Positions 43,521 to 51,930 of a stretch of DNA of 64,000 nucleotides are shown here, one piece after another (position 1 is the stretch's first letter; the number at the start of each line of letters is the position of its first letter). A program made the position numbers and the translations under genes. The stretch comes from Psychrobacter proteolyticus (GTDB lineage Bacteria > Pseudomonadota > Gammaproteobacteria > Pseudomonadales > Moraxellaceae): positions 1-64,000 of the forward strand of contig NZ_QLKS01000001.1 in assembly GCF_003350005.1 (NCBI RefSeq). Direction: 5' to 3'. The notes beneath the pieces were generated by a model that saw only the letters and a program-made list of their open reading frames with translations, searched no databases and was not told the DNA's origin.

Positions 43521-45215
43521 ATGGCCGATTTAAAGGGATTTAATCAAAATGAGCAAGGACGCTCAACTCCTGTTAATCAAGGAACAAGTGAGTCCGAAGC
43601 CGCCGCTATTTCTACCGATACGTTAGGTCTCAAAAACCCCGCGTTTTGGTACAGTGGCGGATTCATTGTAGCCTTTGTTTTGATGGCTATTTTTGCAGAA
43701 GCACGCTTAGCAAAAATAGTCGAAGTGGGCTTCGCGTGGTCCGTCAAGATATTTGGACCTTTTTGGCAGATTTTGCTACTAGCGACCTTTGTCATTGCTT
43801 TGGCCGTCGGTGCTGGCCGTACAGGTCGCGTGATATTAGGCAATCTACCCGTACCTGAGATAGACAGTTTCAAATGGATGGCCATTCTTTTCTGCACACT
43901 ATTGGCTGGGGGCGGGGTTTTTTGGGCTGCCGCTGAACCCATCGCGCATTTCGTGTCAGCACCTCCTTTATACGGTGAGTCAGCCGATCTACAGCAACGC
44001 GCTTTTAACGCTTTGTCTCAATCATTTATGCATTGGGGTTTTCTGGCGTGGGCGATTGTAGGTAGTTTAACCGCGATTGTGATTATGCATCTGCATTATG
44101 ACAAAGGCTTACCGTTGAAGCCTCGTACGCTTCTTTATCCTATGTTCGGTGAGCGTGTACTTACTGGCCAAACGGGCGCAATAATCGATGCTTGCTGTAT
44201 CGTTGCAGTGGCTGCCGGTACTATCGGTCCTATTGGTTTTTTGGGCTTACAAACCAGCTATGCGCTGAATGAATTGTTCGGTATTCCCGATACGTTCACG
44301 ACTCAGCTAATCATTATTGTCTTTGCCATCGTGCTCTATACGTTGTCTGCGATCAGTGGTCTGACTCGTGGTATGCAGCTACTCAGCCGCTTTAACGTCA
44401 TTTTGGCTTTTGCGCTGATGATCTTTATTTTGATATTTGGACCGACCAATTTTATTGTCAACGGCTATATCCAAGGTGTGGGTACGATGATTGACAACTT
44501 CGTTCCAATGGCAACCTTTCGCGGTGATGAGGGTTGGCTGAGCTGGTGGACGGTATTCTTCTGGGGTTGGTTCTTAGGTTATGGTCCGATGATGGCGATA
44601 TTTATCGCTCGTATTTCACGCGGTCGTACTATCCGCCAACTGATTACGACAGTCTGTATTATTGCACCGCTTGTGACGTGCTTTTGGTTTACGGTCGTTG
44701 GGGGCTCTGGTCTGGCTTTTGAGATTGCCAATCCAGGTAGTGTGAGTATTGCCTTTGAGGGTTTTAACTTGCCAGGTGCACTATTAGCCGTCACGCAGCA
44801 ACTACCATTTCCTTTGATTACCTCGATATTGTTCTTAATTTTAACCACAGTGTTTATCGTTACCACAGGCGATTCGATGACTTATACCATCAGCGTGGTC
44901 ATCAGTGGCGAGCGTGAACCAAACGCCATGATTCGTACCTTTTGGGGCATCATGATGGGTGTAACGGCGATTGTTTTAATCTCGCTTGGTTCAGGTGGCG
45001 TGACAGCATTGCAGTCCTTTATCGTCATTACGGCAGTGCCAGTTTCTTTCGTCCTGCTGCCTTCGTTATGGAACGGACCACAAATCGCACAAAAAATGGC
45101 ACGAGAGCAAGACTTGTATCGTCCTAACAAAGTAGAGGTGAGACATAAAATCAGCGAAGAAAAACTCGCTAAAGCGTCTACAGAAAACAAAATCTCTGCA
45201 GAAAAAAGCTTATAA
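43521..45215 (+). CDS. BCCT-family (betaine/carnitine/choline) transporter
   Basis: This 564-aa inner-membrane transporter has about 12 hydrophobic segments and the BCCT core GVFWAAAEPIAHF and IFIARISRGRTIRQLI. The usual WTxFYWAWWxSW aromatic stretch in helix 8 reads WTVFFWGWFLGYGP, so two of its Trp positions are Phe and Tyr. A quaternary-ammonium or related zwitterion is still the likely cargo. The ATG at 43521 has GGAG 7 bases upstream; the long reading from 43434 is rejected. The C-terminal tail is charged (KISEEKLAKASTENK). Confidence 0.9.
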   Translation: MADLKGFNQNEQGRSTPVNQGTSESEAAAISTDTLGLKNPAFWYSGGFIVAFVLMAIFAEARLAKIVEVGFAWSVKIFGPFWQILLLATFVIALAVGAGRTGRVILGNLPVPEIDSFKWMAILFCTLLAGGGVFWAAAEPIAHFVSAPPLYGESADLQQRAFNALSQSFMHWGFLAWAIVGSLTAIVIMHLHYDKGLPLKPRTLLYPMFGERVLTGQTGAIIDACCIVAVAAGTIGPIGFLGLQTSYALNELFGIPDTFTTQLIIIVFAIVLYTLSAISGLTRGMQLLSRFNVILAFALMIFILIFGPTNFIVNGYIQGVGTMIDNFVPMATFRGDEGWLSWWTVFFWGWFLGYGPMMAIFIARISRGRTIRQLITTVCIIAPLVTCFWFTVVGGSGLAFEIANPGSVSIAFEGFNLPGALLAVTQQLPFPLITSILFLILTTVFIVTTGDSMTYTISVVISGEREPNAMIRTFWGIMMGVTAIVLISLGSGGVTALQSFIVITAVPVSFVLLPSLWNGPQIAQKMAREQDLYRPNKVEVRHKISEEKLAKASTENKISAEKSL

Positions 45216-45378
45216 AAAAAGCATGACATAAAAAACTGTGTGATGTTCTAGATTATTAAACGGTAAATACTAAACCAGCCACTATCTATACTGCTGATTT
45301 CTTATTTACCGATAGATATTATCATTGACATTGTTAACGAAGCTGCTGGCTCGATATATTAGGTAAGGTAGTGAAATT

Positions 45379-47118
45379 ATGAATATGGTTTATGCGAATA
45401 ATAAAAGTATCGATGTCAAACCGCCTTCACTGGGTACAGGTTTTCGTACTCGTGATGTGATTATGGATGCCCAAAGATTGGGTGCGATGCATCAAACCCG
45501 TATTAGCTTTGTGCGTACATTACTACGCAAGATTGATAAAGAAAAATGGACGCTCAGTACTCATTTGTGGGATTTAGATGAGAATGGTTATGGCAAAGTT
45601 ATCTATCGTCTACATACGCCAGAGCATCTATATCATTTGGTGGTGTTCTGCAACGAGCTGGCTGATGAAGAGCGTAACGATAGAGTTATTGCCCAAAAAT
45701 GGGATGTGACATTTGGTCTGGTGTTTGGCGAGATAAGCGGAGAGTTACTGGATAACTTACAAGCCAATGTGCCGTTGCAAGAAGCAGGTCGCAACTCTAA
45801 TATGCTGATGGTGCTGGCACGCGCAAACAAGAGCGTACGAGTCTTTGATCATATCGTGAGCTCACTCGCTGCCGGTCAGCAACCAGATTTAGAGGTGTTA
45901 GCGCAAGTGGGTTATATCTTGCGTACCACGGCGGTCTATGGCAATGGTAAATTTGGCATTTATGATTTTAAACCGTTAGATCATAGCGCAGACTTTGACC
46001 AATCGTTTCGCGCGCAGATGTGTGCTGTGTATCTACTACGTGAGTTTAGCCTAGACTGGGTCGATTATTTGGCGCAGAAAAAGGGCGGTAGTAAAGCGGT
46101 TGCGCTGCATCCAGAGATTAAGCGTTATTTGGGGATTGGTAATGCCACTGGTTTGGGTATGGCGCCGTATTTGATTAATCATCCTTGTGTGGTTGATCAA
46201 TGGCTGACAACCCGTGAGGAAGCGCTGCAATCGACATTAATATGTCAGATTGAACCCAAAGAAACGGCGCATTTTGCCAGTTTAATCAAACGCGCTATTC
46301 AGCATTTTGGCGAGATTGTCACCATCAATGAGCAGCAAATAAAACTCAATGAAACGGTCGTCACAGAATTAATGGTACTACAAAACAATTTGATGACTAC
46401 TATCAATCATTATGTGACATGGGCGGAGTTCTTGCAAGCGCACCATGATTTGAGTCTTGAGAGCCAAGAGGTCATCATTTCTTGCTTGATGGAGCTATAT
46501 CCTGAGCGTGTTGATGCGTTTCAAGAGAAAATAAATGCCGATGAAACCTTGTCGCTACCGAAGGGCAAGGTGATTCAAGATTTGATTGATGTACTGGAGC
46601 GACATTATCAGTGGGCGATTAATATTGATTTTAGCCAGCCTGAGAATAGTCATTGGTTTTGGTATCGTTCGGTGGATAAAGAAGAGCCACGCCTAGGTGT
46701 GCGCGGGCAAGAGGTAGGCGCAGATCGTGAGCTTGCACTAGACATCGCAAGGCAAGCAAGCAAGCTGTACTTCGCGCTCAAACAAGTCAACGCTCAACAA
46801 CTGATATCTGAGTTTATTCTAAACCAACCAAAGTACCGCTCAATTGCGCGCCGTGTTTGGACAATGGGACATAAACAGTTGGGTGATATTCAGATGAATG
46901 TCTTACACAAAGACGCGTTACCTATGCATCTGTTACGATGTAAATTGTCGATGTTTGGTGCAACCAAGTTTGATCCGAGATCGGATCGCTGGGTGCGAAT
47001 CACCTTGTTCCAAGGCGCACCTTTATTTGCAGAAGTGCATAGTGATGAATGGCTGTTTCCTTTATTACCAGATTTGTCGACAGAGCAGGGAGGTTTGACT
47101 CATGATCGTATCGCATAA
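45379..47118 (+). CDS. Uncharacterised 579-aa protein of the BCCT cluster
   Basis: I cannot place this protein in a named family. It is soluble in appearance: no signal peptide, no long hydrophobic segment. It has an N-terminal block GTGFRTRDVIMDAQRLGAMH, then WTLSTHLWDLDENGYGKVIYRLHTPEHLYHLVVFCNELADEER, an alternation suggesting an alpha/beta fold. Conserved-looking segments include YGNGKFGIYDFKPL and GNATGLGMAPYLINHP. ATG 45379 follows AGGTAGTGA. It overlaps the next gene by 17 bases, so the two are translationally coupled and probably form a complex or act in sequence. Confidence 0.75.
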   Translation: MNMVYANNKSIDVKPPSLGTGFRTRDVIMDAQRLGAMHQTRISFVRTLLRKIDKEKWTLSTHLWDLDENGYGKVIYRLHTPEHLYHLVVFCNELADEERNDRVIAQKWDVTFGLVFGEISGELLDNLQANVPLQEAGRNSNMLMVLARANKSVRVFDHIVSSLAAGQQPDLEVLAQVGYILRTTAVYGNGKFGIYDFKPLDHSADFDQSFRAQMCAVYLLREFSLDWVDYLAQKKGGSKAVALHPEIKRYLGIGNATGLGMAPYLINHPCVVDQWLTTREEALQSTLICQIEPKETAHFASLIKRAIQHFGEIVTINEQQIKLNETVVTELMVLQNNLMTTINHYVTWAEFLQAHHDLSLESQEVIISCLMELYPERVDAFQEKINADETLSLPKGKVIQDLIDVLERHYQWAINIDFSQPENSHWFWYRSVDKEEPRLGVRGQEVGADRELALDIARQASKLYFALKQVNAQQLISEFILNQPKYRSIARRVWTMGHKQLGDIQMNVLHKDALPMHLLRCKLSMFGATKFDPRSDRWVRITLFQGAPLFAEVHSDEWLFPLLPDLSTEQGGLTHDRIA

Positions 47119-47827
47119 TGAAATCGTAGCAATGGTGTATAAAGCCTTTACTGGGATGCATCGAGAAGTTGGGGAGGCTGATGTAATCGCTACGATGGTT
47201 GCTGAATTACAGATGGCAGGCTTAGATGGCGTCAGACACTTTAACAATGCTAGCCCATATATTCTAACCGAGAGTGATACGCCAATCGATATCGTCCATC
47301 AAGAGGATGGCGCTATGCGTTTAGATTTGCACGGTAGTAGCTTGGCTTGTCATTTGCCGACGATCATCGATTACGCCCTTGAAAAAATGGGCGATACAGC
47401 ACACTTTCATATTTATCTGCAGAACTGTCATAACCGCTGGCTGGCCTATAGTGAGCTGGTAGGGCTGGCGGCCAAAGGCTATGCTTGTTTGGCCAAATGG
47501 GACAATGGCTCTGTGCCCAAGCATACGTTATTTACGTTGAATCAAGGGTTTGTCTATCCTGACCTTTACTTTTTTGACAAGGCACAGTCAAATTACAATA
47601 CCAATGATATGGTTATTGAGATTGCGACTCAAAACTTCGATATCGAACATGATATCCAGCATTTCGATCGTAAAATATCGACAGACGAGCTGTTTGAAAC
47701 TCATCAGCGCGCATGGAAAGAGGGCATCTATGTCGATGACGAACAGTGGGCGATACTCAAAAAAACGGCAGCGGCTATATTGGTTGAAAATAGTGAAGCA
47801 TCCAGTCGCGGCGCGGGCGGAGTATAA
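47102..47827 (+). CDS. Uncharacterised protein, DUF3726-like
   Basis: This 241-aa protein starts MIVSHNEIVAMVYKAFTGMHREVGEADVI..., and its first 55 residues remind me of DUF3726 proteins (SLNEIEA..KAARGAG..WGLAEEAG...GLDG). This is from memory and uncertain. No signal peptide or membrane segment is seen. GAGG 8 bases before the ATG lies inside the end of the preceding gene, and 17 bases are shared. With the 579-aa protein it is the unexplained core of the cluster. No stable catalytic motif is evident. Confidence 0.65.
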   Translation: MIVSHNEIVAMVYKAFTGMHREVGEADVIATMVAELQMAGLDGVRHFNNASPYILTESDTPIDIVHQEDGAMRLDLHGSSLACHLPTIIDYALEKMGDTAHFHIYLQNCHNRWLAYSELVGLAAKGYACLAKWDNGSVPKHTLFTLNQGFVYPDLYFFDKAQSNYNTNDMVIEIATQNFDIEHDIQHFDRKISTDELFETHQRAWKEGIYVDDEQWAILKKTAAAILVENSEASSRGAGGV

Positions 47828-47886
47828 AACAAAACCTGTTAATTATATTAATTATGCTACGAAACAGATTTCTATATGATGAGTAA

Positions 47887-48813
47887 TTAGTCGTTTGGTG
47901 CGTGCGCTATATTCTCATCCCAATATGGCGGCGTGCCATAGTAGTTGGTCATAAAGTTAATAAAGCACCTAACTTTGTGAGGTAGTAGTTTTCTATGGGC
48001 ATAGACTGCATACAACCCTAAAGGGTTAGGTTCATATTCTGGCAACACTACCACCAACTTGCCAGTACTTAACGCTTCGCTAGCAATGAAAGTCGGCTGT
48101 AATATCAATCCTCCGCCTGCAATAGCTGCTTCAACGAGTACATCACCATTATTACTATGAAAAACGCTACGTTCTTTGAACTGTTTGGTCTTTAGGTATT
48201 TGTAGATTTGACCCTTAGTTTCTACATTCATATAGCTATAATGCAAATAGCGATGCGACTCTAAATCCTCAAGCTGCTTAGGTGTGCCATGAGTTTTGAG
48301 GTACTCGGGCGAAGCGCATAACACCACGCGAATCGGAGCAATCTGCTTGGCGATAAGCGACGAGCTTTGGAGCTGTCCGATACGCAGTGCAATATCAAAC
48401 CCTTCTTCAACGATATCTACTTTTCGATCACTCAACTGCAGATCAACGGTAACTGACGGATAGCGCTCCTGAAAATCAGTGATGAGTTTTGCCATATGCT
48501 TTAAGGCAAAGGACACGGGCGCACTGATGCGCAGGACGCCTTTAGGATGCTGCTGTAAGCCGCCTAACTGTGATGCCATCTCATCAATGCTCAGTAAAAT
48601 CTGCTGCGCATGCGTAAAATATTGACTGCCAGCTTCTGTCAGGCTGACTTTGCGGGTAGTGCGGTTGAGCAGGCGAGTATGTAGTTCCTCCTCTAGCTTT
48701 GCCACATACTTGCTTACTAGCTGCGGCGAGAGCTGCATCGTAATAGCCGCTTTACTAAAGCTACCTTCTGTCACTACCGCGACAAAAGCGCGCATGGCAT
48801 CGATTCTATCCAT
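47887..48813 (-). CDS. LysR-family transcriptional regulator
   Basis: This 308-aa regulator has a DNA-binding domain MDRIDAMRAFVAVVTEGSFSKAAITMQLSPQLVSKYV... and the CrgA-like effector pattern VDIVEEGFDIALRIGQL. The ATG at 48813 has AAGGA 6 bases upstream; the longer reading from 48954 is rejected because it would run into the divergent promoter. It faces DoxX and the extradiol-type dioxygenase, a very common arrangement, and probably regulates them. Confidence 0.87.
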   Translation of the reverse strand: MDRIDAMRAFVAVVTEGSFSKAAITMQLSPQLVSKYVAKLEEELHTRLLNRTTRKVSLTEAGSQYFTHAQQILLSIDEMASQLGGLQQHPKGVLRISAPVSFALKHMAKLITDFQERYPSVTVDLQLSDRKVDIVEEGFDIALRIGQLQSSSLIAKQIAPIRVVLCASPEYLKTHGTPKQLEDLESHRYLHYSYMNVETKGQIYKYLKTKQFKERSVFHSNNGDVLVEAAIAGGGLILQPTFIASEALSTGKLVVVLPEYEPNPLGLYAVYAHRKLLPHKVRCFINFMTNYYGTPPYWDENIAHAPND

Positions 48814-48974
48814 ATCTGTCCTTATAACTCTCTCGATATCAAATCCACTATAAACAGTATGTTGATAATTATTCAATATAACTGATCTTACTCTTTTATA
48901 GCGTTGATAGTAAAGTGTGCCTATATCATTTTCGACACTATTTATTCTAACCATACGTTATGGAGTAAGCATCA

Positions 48975-49421
48975 ATGAAATCATCACTATTAAATACTAT
49001 TTTGACATCAAAAGCTGGAGTGGCGGCTTTAGTTCTTCGTGTACCCGTTGGCCTGATTTTAGCAGCCCATGGCGCCCAAAAGTTGTTTGGCTGGTTTGGT
49101 GGCAATGGATTGGCAGGTACGGCTCAATGGTTAAGCAGTATGGGTATGGAGCCGGGTTATTTGATGGCGATACTAGCAGGTGGTGCTGAGTTCTTCGGTG
49201 GTCTGGCTCTGGTATTAGGTTTGCTAACCAGACCGGCCGCTTTAGCCGCAGCTTTTACCATGTTGGTGGCTATTTTTTCTGTCCATATCAGTAATGGGCT
49301 GTTCGCTGATAATGGTGGTTATGAATACGCATTAACCTTGATGGTGGCTACGCTTGCTCTAGCCATCCAAGGTGGCGGCTCCCTCAGTATGGATAAAGTA
49401 TTATCAGAAAAATTAGGATAG
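48975..49421 (+). CDS. DoxX-family membrane protein
   Basis: This 148-aa inner-membrane protein has four hydrophobic helices. The family pattern LRVPVGLILAAHGAQKLFGWFGGNGLAGTAQWLSSMGM is followed by AGGAEFFGGLALVLGLLTRPAAL. DoxX proteins are linked to oxidative and thiol stress in other bacteria, but the activity is not defined. Transcribed with the dioxygenase downstream and divergent from LysR. Confidence 0.85.
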   Translation: MKSSLLNTILTSKAGVAALVLRVPVGLILAAHGAQKLFGWFGGNGLAGTAQWLSSMGMEPGYLMAILAGGAEFFGGLALVLGLLTRPAALAAAFTMLVAIFSVHISNGLFADNGGYEYALTLMVATLALAIQGGGSLSMDKVLSEKLG

Positions 49422-49509
49422 GTTTTATAGTTGTAAATGGGATCATTCAATTTCAGTGAATAAAGCCATTTGAAAATAGCCATTTAAGACAAGCAACAAG
49501 GAGAAAGCC

Positions 49510-50337
49510 ATGACAACGCTTTTATCTAATGAGTCAGTCAGCCAGCCTGTACTGTTTATACCGCATGGTGCAGGGCCTTGTTTTTTTATGGATTGGCAAC
49601 CAGCGGATACGTGGCATGAGATGGCAACGTTTTTAGAGGGCATTTCTGCTCGTTTGCCTGAGCGACCAAAGGCTATCTTGATCATTAGTGCGCATTGGCA
49701 GACAGCTGAATTTAGTATCACCGCTAGTAAGCAACCTGATCTCATTTATGATTATTATGGCTTTCCTGAACATACTTACAGTTTGACTTATCCAGCCTCA
49801 GGCGCACCAGCATTGGCGGAGAAAGTCAGTAGTCTACTGACAGAGGTAGGGGTAAGCAATAAACAAGATGCGGAGCGTGGGTTTGATCACGGGGTATTTA
49901 TACCGCTCAAGCTAATGTTCCCTGAGGCGGATATTCCAGTGGTGCAGCTATCTTTGCGTCATGATTTAGACCCACAAGCGCATTTGGCTGCTGGTCAGGC
50001 ATTGGCGTCATTGCGTACAGAGGGTGTGCTAATCGTCGGTAGCGGCATGAGCTTTCATAATATGCGCGGTTATGGCGATACCAGTTTTACTGAACCGTCA
50101 GAGCGTTTTGATGAATGGCTAACGAATACTGTAGAATCAGTAGATTCGAATAAACGACTCACGGTCTTGGCCAATTGGAAAAATGCTCCTCACGCGCTTG
50201 ACTCACATCCGTTAGGGGCAGAGGAGCATTTGTTACCGCTTATGATCGCGGTGGGTGCAGCAGGACGTGACAAAGGGCACAAGGTTTACTCCCAGCAAGT
50301 GCTAAAAACGCAGTTGTCTGCTTTTCAGTTTGGGTAA
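49510..50337 (+). CDS. Extradiol (class III, DODA/YgiD-type) dioxygenase
   Basis: This 275-aa LigB-superfamily protein has the zinc or Fe(II) ligands suggested by LFIPHGAGP, ILIISAHWQ, RGFDHGVFIPL and SGMSFHNMRGY. Relatives act as 4,5-DOPA extradiol dioxygenases. In many bacteria this gene follows DoxX, as here. The natural substrate is unknown; a link to the aromatic catabolism at the left of the window is not supported by proximity. Confidence 0.85.
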   Translation: MTTLLSNESVSQPVLFIPHGAGPCFFMDWQPADTWHEMATFLEGISARLPERPKAILIISAHWQTAEFSITASKQPDLIYDYYGFPEHTYSLTYPASGAPALAEKVSSLLTEVGVSNKQDAERGFDHGVFIPLKLMFPEADIPVVQLSLRHDLDPQAHLAAGQALASLRTEGVLIVGSGMSFHNMRGYGDTSFTEPSERFDEWLTNTVESVDSNKRLTVLANWKNAPHALDSHPLGAEEHLLPLMIAVGAAGRDKGHKVYSQQVLKTQLSAFQFG

Positions 50338-50366
50338 ACTTAGTCAGCCACGGCTATGGACATGCT

Positions 50367-50852
50367 TTATTCAAGTTCATTGATCAACTGTTTCATCTCA
50401 GCAATTTCACGTTTTTGTGCTTTTATAATATCATCAGCAAGCTGCTGTACACGCGGATCTTCGATATCGGCATGGGTGCTGGTGAGAATGGCAATCGAAT
50501 GATGGGGTATCATTGCTTGCATCCAATCCACTTGATCGACAGTTGCTTGTGATCTGACGCCCCAAATACCAATAGCAAACATCAATACGCTTATACCGTA
50601 TATCATTAAATTGACCTTGGTCTTTTTATACATATTAGTCATAAATGCCAACATGACGACTGCCATACCGGCACCCATGTAGAGTGCCATATACGCTCGG
50701 GTTTCGCTAAAGTAAATGTGATCCCATTGATAAGTATTGAAATACATCATGATGTACATCACAATCGTAGACGTCACAATCATCAGGGTGAACTTTACAT
50801 AAGGGTTCATGCTCTGTTGATGATCCATGTTGTTTTGATCTGAAGCATTCAT
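50367..50852 (-). CDS. DUF305 membrane protein of the copper operon
   Basis: This 161-aa protein starts with a Met/His-containing N-terminus (NNMDHQQSMNPY) followed by three or so hydrophobic segments. The DUF305 signature MQAMIPHHSIAILTSTHADIEDPRVQQLADDIIKAQKREIAEM has conserved His-His and acidic residues that could hold metal. It is the last gene of the copper operon, 28 bases after copB. A role in periplasmic copper binding is inferred from its neighbours. Confidence 0.85.
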   Translation of the reverse strand: MNASDQNNMDHQQSMNPYVKFTLMIVTSTIVMYIMMYFNTYQWDHIYFSETRAYMALYMGAGMAVVMLAFMTNMYKKTKVNLMIYGISVLMFAIGIWGVRSQATVDQVDWMQAMIPHHSIAILTSTHADIEDPRVQQLADDIIKAQKREIAEMKQLINELE

Positions 50853-50879
50853 AGTATATCTCCTATTGTTTTAATAATA

Positions 50880-51905
50880 TTAGAACCAGAATTTAACCCC
50901 CGCAGTCAAACTACTGCTATCAACCGATTCATTATCTTGACGTCTTAGTGATCGAGCTTTACCAAGTGCGGTCTCATAACTAACTCCCAGATAAGGTGCT
51001 AGCTGTCGATTGAACGTTTCATAAATCAGCCTGACCTCGGTTTCCATCTCGTTTAAGCCTTTGGTAATACCATTATTATGATCATCTTTACTGAAAGTCG
51101 TCAACCCCACCTCCGGTATGACCACCCAATGCTGGTCGAAACGCCATTCGTACTCTGCACCTAAATCAAGACGAAGTTGACCATCAGTATATAAATAGGC
51201 TCTCGCATCCGTTTCGATAAAATAAGGCGCGGTACCGACAATACCTGCCATTATGGCAGCGTTATCGTTTTCAGTATCGTAAGCGACACCAGCTTCACCA
51301 TTCCAAAAAATACTCAGTGGTTTCCAATAGGCAAGCGAGCTCAAGCTATCGATTTCTTTATCATCTTTAGTCTGAGCACTACCTTCCGTGCGTAGTCTTA
51401 TACGTTTGCTATCAGTACCGTACCAACCCGTCGCTTCGAAGTTGATTTGATCTTCATCAAACTGATAGCCCAAGTCGTCTACTGAGACTCCCCATAATGG
51501 CATGCTGCCCATCATCATTGGTTTACCATACTGTCCGTAAGGAACCCCATTTGAATAGTCTGGACTGCGAGCATCAGCTGGTGGCTGCCCACCTTGCATA
51601 CCCGACATATCCATACTGCCATGATCCATATCGGACATATCGCCCGACATATCCATACCACTGTGATCCATATCAGACATATCGCCTGACATATCCATGC
51701 CACTGTGATCCATACCAGACATATCGCCTGACATATCCATGCCACTGTGATCCATACCAGACATATCGCCTGACATATCCATGCCGCTATGATCCATACC
51801 CGACATATCCATACTCGACATCTCAGCAGCTGTTGCAAAAGAGGATGTGAGCAAGACTAGCGATGACAAACCAATGAATGACAGATTTTTCTTAGATATT
51901 TTCAT
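50880..51905 (-). CDS. copB: Copper resistance protein CopB (outer membrane)
   Basis: This 341-aa protein has a signal peptide (MKISKKNLSFIGLSSLVLLTSSFATA), a long Met/His/Asp-rich segment built from repeated MDHSGMDMSGDMSG units (about 27-105) that should bind copper, and a C-terminal beta-barrel domain (about 130-341) ending in KFWF. Start 51905 has GAGG 7 bases before it and lies 25 bases past the copA oxidase stop; the upstream reading from 52007 overlaps copA and is rejected. It works with the CopA oxidase in periplasmic copper sequestration. The repeat number may vary between strains. Confidence 0.93.
   Translation of the reverse strand: MKISKKNLSFIGLSSLVLLTSSFATAAEMSSMDMSGMDHSGMDMSGDMSGMDHSGMDMSGDMSGMDHSGMDMSGDMSDMDHSGMDMSGDMSDMDHGSMDMSGMQGGQPPADARSPDYSNGVPYGQYGKPMMMGSMPLWGVSVDDLGYQFDEDQINFEATGWYGTDSKRIRLRTEGSAQTKDDKEIDSLSSLAYWKPLSIFWNGEAGVAYDTENDNAAIMAGIVGTAPYFIETDARAYLYTDGQLRLDLGAEYEWRFDQHWVVIPEVGLTTFSKDDHNNGITKGLNEMETEVRLIYETFNRQLAPYLGVSYETALGKARSLRRQDNESVDSSSLTAGVKFWF
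51600..51812 (-). repeat. Tandem 42-bp repeats encoding Met/His-rich copper-binding units
   Basis: About five consecutive copies of a 42-bp unit code for the 14-residue MDHSGMDMSGDMSG motif inside copB. The central copies are nearly identical at the DNA level, so recent expansion is likely. Confidence 0.88.
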
Positions 51906-51930
51906 AATAAGCCTCATATTCGAAGGTTTG

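Noticed and set aside
51600..51812. Regular repeats that could be taken for a CRISPR array
   Set aside because: The units are contiguous without spacers, a multiple of three bases long, and code for the Met-rich CopB segment.
51497..51850. + strand reading frame with repeated Tyr/Pro/Cys motif opposite copB
   Set aside because: It is only the antisense of the 42-bp copB repeats; the - strand frame has a signal peptide and family match.
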